Source: Gigaspora rosea (lineage: Eukaryota; Glomeromycota; Glomeromycetes; Diversisporales; Gigasporaceae). Taken from it: a stretch of 64,000 bases of DNA. Below, in pieces: positions 59,058 through 64,000 of the stretch (its first letter is position 1; each line of letters begins with the position of its first letter). Location of the stretch: contig QKWP01000218.1 of NCBI GenBank assembly GCA_003550325.1, forward strand, positions 217,719 to 281,718, read 5' to 3'. The position numbers were made by a program, and so were the translations under genes. The notes beneath the pieces are model-generated. The model searched no databases. It saw only the letters and a list, made by a program, of their open reading frames with translations, and was not told the origin of the DNA.

Positions 59058-62000
59058 TCATGACATTATTGTATACAGTTTGTTAGAGAAAAACCTTGTA
59101 GAAACCATTTTTCTATAAAATAAGAGAAATCTATATGAGATATATTTGATGTTGATGTAATTGTTATATAGGGTGTGATTGGAAAAAAATATTTTCTTTT
59201 TTTTATTTTTGAAGTTATATTGCGAGCATGTTCCCATTGATGTTGAGAGATATTTCGAGAAGACCAAATAATATTTTGGAACCAATCCAAGAGATTGTTA
59301 GACAAATTAGTAAGGAATAATTTAGTTTGTTTAGTAGTGAGTGATTTAATATTTTCAAAAACATTAAAAGAGTAAATTCCAATGATATAGTGTAGAAGAA
59401 GGTTATATTTTGGGCTAGGTGTGTTAAGTGTGAATTGGAGAAGAATATTAAGAATTGTAACTGGGGATATAGTAGTAATTTTGAGAGAAGTAAGTGTTTA
59501 AGTAATTATACTAATTATAGATTGTTGGATATTATTGTTATTGTTTGAACAGATAAGTATATGTAAAGTATCTTCAGTATCAGAACAGCGAGAGCATTTT
59601 GAAGTAGGATATAGATATGGGTAGCGAATATGAAGGTTTTCCATTGTTGGGAGATTATTAGTTAAGATTTTAATTCTGAAAGAATATTTGGAATGATTGT
59701 ATTCAAGTGTGTTTAGAATAGCAAAACAAAGTGTCCAATTAATTTCAAATGTGTTTTTAAATATTTTAAGAGTAGTCCAGAAGTATAGCTCTTGTATAGT
59801 ATATATGTTTTTAATAAAAGTACGCATTTTGAAAGGAAAAAGATGATTGTTCCACATAAAATGGATTGGTAAATTTAGAAAATTATGGGTAATTTAGAGT
59901 ATTAGTTTGTTGGTTCCACATTTTGCAAGTAGGTCTGCTTGATTATGAAAAGAATTAAGGTGTGATTTAACTTTGTGTAAAGTAAATGAGATGTTTTTGA
60001 TATATTTAATTTGATTAATAATAGATATGATATCCTAGTTTTTGTTTTGTATAGTTTTAGAAGAGTGTATTTGTTTTAGATTTTTGACTGCAGTATTGTT
60101 ATCTAAATGAATATTTATATGAGTATTATTAGGAATTGTAAGGAGAAGGGAAATAATTGCTTCAAGTTCAGTTCGTGTTGAATCTGGATATGGAGTAGTA
60201 GCTGCATTGAATTTAATAGAGGTATTGTTTTCACAAATTCAGCCAATACCAGATTTGATATTTGAAGATTGTAGATTTTGGATTGAAGCATCTGTATAGA
60301 AGTGAAGATCTTGTGAAGTTAGATTTTGAATGAGTGTCAAAAGACTAGTAAATTGATGTTGGTAGATAGTATGATTGGTTAGATGGTGTATAAGCTGTAT
60401 CTCTTGTATAGGAATATGAATTTGTGGTATAGATTGAGATAGAGTTGTGGCAGTAGTGAGGTTGAATATATGGATTAGAGCAAGAATTTCTTTGTAATCT
60501 ATTTGAATATATGTTGGATTTTGAGTTTGCTAATTTGGTTGTAGGGAATATTAAATGAAGAAAGGGTATTTAAAGATGGAAGAGTATGGGTAGTAGTTGT
60601 ATAAAACCTAAATCTGAGGAGTTTATACTGTGTTGTAGTTTTTGATAAAGAAGTTTGATGTGATAAAAAGAGATTATTGTTAGAGTTATAGTGTATTTGT
60701 ATAAGTGAAAAAGAATTGGAAGTTAATAAAGGAGAAAAACAATATATTGTATTAATAAAGGAGTTAATTGAGGGTAAGTTAAGATGAGGCCATGTAGTTG
60801 TAATTGTGTTATCTTGTATAGACTGAAGGATATTGGAAAACCATAAAGGTTGACAGCCTTTAGTAGATTTGTTAGTATGTAAATAAATGTTATTCCATGG
60901 AAGGATATATTTATTGTTTGCAGTTGTAATTTGTTCAATAAATAGTAACCGGTTGTTTTTCAAACTATTAATTGTAGAAGTTTGTGGGTTTGGAGGAAGA
61001 ATATTATAGATTAGATGTATATTAGAGAGAAAATCTGGGCAATAGAAATTAAGTGAGAGATTTGATAATGTAATATTGTTTTTGGCTAATTGTGAAAGGT
61101 GAAAAATGAGTGTAAAATTTTTTGTTTTATGAGTATGCGAAATAAGTAGATTTTGAGTAAGATTGGGAGACTATATTTTAGTTAACCATGATTTAATATG
61201 GGTAAGACCTTTATTTTTGAGAATTGGACTAGTATTAAAAATATGTTCAATATTAGAAGCACTTGTTTTTTGAATCAAATTGTTGAGGGTAGGTAAATTA
61301 AATGTTATAGAATTGGTAAGAACTATATTGTTAGTATTTTTAGCAAGAAAGAGCATTTTTTTGGTTTGAATAGTAAAGAGTCTAGATAGTTTGGTTTGAA
61401 GATTTTTATGAATAATGCATATTTGTAGAAGATATTCAATAAAGGGTTGGAGTATAAGGTTGAAAAGTGATGAAATTTGTAAGGGTGTAAGTTTTTTGTA
61501 TTTTATTTAACAAATAAAGTTTTCAATTTTGTTAATAATTGTACCAAATGTTGGTTTAGTTGAACCATTTCCATCAAAATAGATACCTAAGTATCTAATG
61601 ACATCATTGGACTTTCTGGGTAGAATTGGTTGGTTATTGAATAAAAGGGATATTGTTTGGGACTTGTAGGGTTTAGATTGAATATGAAGTAAATCGGATT
61701 TTGTAGGGTTGACTTCTATATTATTAATTTTATAGAGTTCAAATGTATCATTGAGAATATTTTGCATAGTTCAGAGTTTTCACAGAGCCATGTTGTATCA
61801 TCCATATAAGCTAAAGGTGGGATTGAGATACTAGAACCAGTAGTATTAGTAATTATATCAAGAGGGGATTGTGAGGTAATTTTGAGCATTTGATTTTGGT
61901 ATTTTTGGTGAATAAAGGTAAGGATTGGATCATAGTAAATTTTCCAAAGTAGAGAAGAGTAAGTCTCTCTTTGTTCTATTCCAGATTGAATGTTAATAGG

Positions 62001-62430
62001 TAAAGTAAGACCATGAGCAGTGATGATCCTTGCTTGTCTTGATGTGTATAGTTCAGTAATTAGATTGATGCCCAAACTAGGAATACTGTATCTTGAAGAC
62101 GTGAAATATTAATTTTGTCAAATGCTTTAGACATATCTTGAAAGAGAATCCAAGCTTCTTTGTTGTGTATTTTGTAGTGTTCGATAGTATTATAAAGGAT
62201 TTGTATAGGGATATGGGTGAATGAGTTTTTAGAAGCAGCAAAATTTAGATCAGATAGGAGATGGTTATTAGAAATAACTTAGTCAATTGTTTAGTAAATA
62301 TTTTAGTAAAGGTTTTTTTGAAGGGTTCTATAATAGAAATTGGATGGACTTGATTTAAGGTAAAATCCCAAATAGATTTTTTTGGAATAAGGAATATCAT
62401 AAATTCTAATAATTGCTATTGAGTTTTTTT
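59058..62430 (-). mobile_element. Non-LTR (LINE) retrotransposon, decayed
   Basis: Read downward on the minus strand: RT fingers with LIPKKSIWDFTLNQVHPISI (about 62390-62300). Then RT motif A in WILFQDMSKAFDKINISRL (about 62150). Motif B appears as SGIEQRETYSSLLWKIYYDP (61990). Motif C is YMDDT near 61800, followed by thumb sequence NDVIRYLGIYFDGNG (61600). Further down is RNase H with YTDAS (about 60298), a TELEAII helix, LDNNTAVK and a final SHLNSFHNQADLLAK (about 59950). Next is a Cys/His cluster, CSRCSDTEDTLHILIC (about 59570), and a tail with WEHARNITSKIKKR (59220). Several stops and shifts, including W-to-TGA in RNase H, show it is dead. The endonuclease part is missing, so the copy is 5'-truncated. 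Confidence 0.88.
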
Positions 62431-62449
62431 AATGTATATTTGTTAATAA

Positions 62450-63500
62450 CTTGCTAGCTTGTTTTTTATACAGAGTTGAAGTTACTTATTTGATAGTTTT
62501 ATTGTTTTTTTATATTTAATAAATTCAGCAGCTTCTTTTCTCCGTTCTATTGTTGATTCAAAAACTTTTAAAAAGAAGTCATCGCATTCATAAATCCTTT
62601 CATAAGATTATTTATTGGCTCTTCTCTTTGAGTTGTTGTCATATCAGTTATAAATATTTGTTTATTATAACAGGGTACCTAACATTATAGATTTTTATCC
62701 ATTTTTGACAAATATTTAACTACTTTAGAATAATGTGTTTTTAATTGTTCCTATTTTTTTCTATGAAATTACTTTTTCATATTCTTAAAACATTTATAAA
62801 AAAATTTGATAAACATTGCCTAATCAGATTCGAGTATACCATTTAAATTTTTTATTACATTTTTAAGAAGATGCCACAAGCATAAAATATATTTTGTTTC
62901 AAAAGATTAAAAATCTAATCGACTGCTTTAAATATTGCTAAATTTTTATCAGTAAAAAATACTTTTAGTGTATAATTATTTCAAATTTTAAAAACATACT
63001 AAATACCCAATTTTCATTTAGCATTAAAGTTCTAGCAAAGAATATACTTTGTCCATAATTATTAGCACCAGTAAAAATTCCAAATAGTATTTTGAACTAA
63101 TTTGTCTTGTAAGTATTATCAAAAACAACTGCATCATAAAATCTACAATAATTTATTCATTGTACTGGAAATATTCAAATTACTTGTTCTAATTTATTCA
63201 TTTTAGGATTGATATTTATTTTATATCGAAAATTATTTTTTTGAGATTGTTTTAAAGTTTCTACAAAATTATTAGTATCCAATTCTCATTTTTCTTTAGC
63301 TTCTTTTTGTTGATATATAAAATTATATAAATTATTATTCATCCATATAATAATACTATCAAATTCTTCTTTTAAAATTGCACAAATTGTTGATATATTG
63401 CATCTAGCATGTCAAAGAAGCATAATTTTTTGTTGTACTTTTTATGGAATTAATCTTTTTTCAGATGTAAACTGTTGATGATCATCTAAAATTATTGAAT
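62450..63500 (-). pseudogene. FAR1-like MULE transposase remnant
   Basis: The minus strand carries, in order, SIILDDHQQFTSEKRLIP (about 63500), CNISTICAILKEEFDSIIIW (63400), FYDAVVFDNTYKTN and IFTGANNYGQSIFFARTLM (63130-63030), and VFFTDKNLAIFKAV (62960). This is the DNTYKTN...F.G.NNHGQ..LF.GALL...TD.D.A order typical of FAR1/MULE transposases. The first (DNTYKTN) and second (TDKN, where TDQD is usual) catalytic regions are visible. Many stops interrupt the frame. No terminal repeats were found, so the element borders are unknown. Confidence 0.75.
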
Positions 63501-63637
63501 GATTATGCTTTAATTGTATTAAAATTATAGGCAAAAATAAAATAGCGACCCATCGCTATGCGACCCCTATATGATCGACCAATCATTTTAGAGATTGGCG
63601 ATCATATATAAACAATGATAATCGCTTGTTTTTTTGT

Positions 63638-63811
63638 TTATTTTTTTTCTTCTAGGCCCGAATTCGGTTTGGAGTCGTCCTCGTGTTCTTTCTGGAAGTC
63701 TTTTTTCTTTTTTATTGTTGTCTTCTTTCTTGTCTTTTCGTCTTCAACTAATGCTTCTTTTTCTTCTACATCGGAGTCACTAGAGTTTCGCGATTTCCAG
63801 GGCTTTGCCAT
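63638..63811 (-). CDS. Small highly charged ORF (57 aa)
   Basis: It runs from ATG at 63809-63811 to TAA at 63638-63640. The product begins MAKPWKSRNSSDSDVEEKEA and continues with alternating acidic and KK-rich blocks, ending SGLEEKK. It lacks hydrophobic segments and looks disordered or nuclear. The acid/Ser start (SRNSSDSDVEE) is common at the N-termini of Rhizophagus hypothetical and transposon-encoded proteins, so it may be the first exon of a longer gene reading toward 63500. GC content is higher than in its flanks. Confidence 0.4.
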   Translation of the reverse strand: MAKPWKSRNSSDSDVEEKEALVEDEKTRKKTTIKKKKDFQKEHEDDSKPNSGLEEKK

Positions 63812-64000
63812 TTCTGCAGGGCTTCGTCACTAAAATGGTAAAAGGCAACTCAAGATTAGTAGAGTTTTTTTCTGGTTTTTTTTTTTATTAAATTTTTTTT
63901 TTCTTCTTCAGTTTCGATATTTTTTTTCTTTCGACACCAAATACAAGCAAGTGTTATGTTGGGTGTGTGCAAAGTTTTTTTTTTTTTGGTTTTTTTTTTT
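63812..64000. other. T-rich edge of window
   Basis: Poly-T/pyrimidine tracts upstream of the small ORF on the minus strand (A/purine-rich when read with it); no motif recognised. Confidence 0.5.

Overview
The window is a stretch of AT-rich (visually about 75% A+T), intron-rich eukaryotic DNA with few genes and many transposable elements. The gene families point to an arbuscular mycorrhizal fungus of the Rhizophagus (Glomeromycotina) type. These are a TKL-like kinase of the 'IEWIPFDRLDNIKKIGEGG' style, short Sel1-repeat proteins, fungal multicopper oxidases, and MULE/FAR1-like and LINE remnants. The organism is inferred from family style; no search was run. Assembly gaps lie at 2592-2679 and 33596-34509, with single Ns at 7356 and 15163.

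1-4.7 kb: dispersed hairpin repeats and short inverted-repeat elements, no gene recognised. 4.7-9.8 kb (minus strand): a Sel1-repeat exon (9759-9365), then 3.2 kb of tandem intron-like units (9364-6199), then a kinase coding region (6198-4738). The units carry GTRAGT donors and YAG/TAG acceptors on the minus strand and are separated by almost invariably 3-nt 'exons'. The Sel1 exon leaves the reading frame in phase 2 and the kinase exon enters in phase 2. The predicted microexons join them without a stop. This is the most unusual structure in the window. The kinase itself carries an in-frame TAG. A 760-bp hAT-like element with a perfect 8-bp target duplication sits 16 bp upstream of the Sel1 ATG.

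13.6-21.1 kb and 50.1-53.8 kb: two direct copies of one duplicated segment. Each carries a nine-exon multicopper oxidase gene predicted to encode 602 residues with all four copper-binding motifs. Copy A has gained a 3.7-kb nested element upstream and a hairpin element in an intron; copy B has gained a different 105-bp MITE upstream.

21-37 kb: a mosaic of nested elements. It includes a hAT-like element inserted in the loop of a long hairpin element, a large foldback element, two copies of an inverted-repeat family, and Tigger/pogo-like elements with TA duplications. 37.2-41.1 kb: a Mutator-like element with about 250-bp terminal inverted repeats, a 9-10 bp target duplication and a decayed transposase. 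41.6-44.4 kb: a frameshifted Ser/Asn/Gly-rich gene on the minus strand. 45-58 kb: further palindromic elements and short pseudogene fragments. 59-62.4 kb: a decayed non-LTR retrotransposon (RT then RNase H, minus strand). 62.4-63.5 kb: a decayed FAR1-like MULE transposase, followed by a small charged ORF.

No tRNA, rRNA or CRISPR was recognised. Introns and microexons are predicted from sequence only; RNA evidence was not available.
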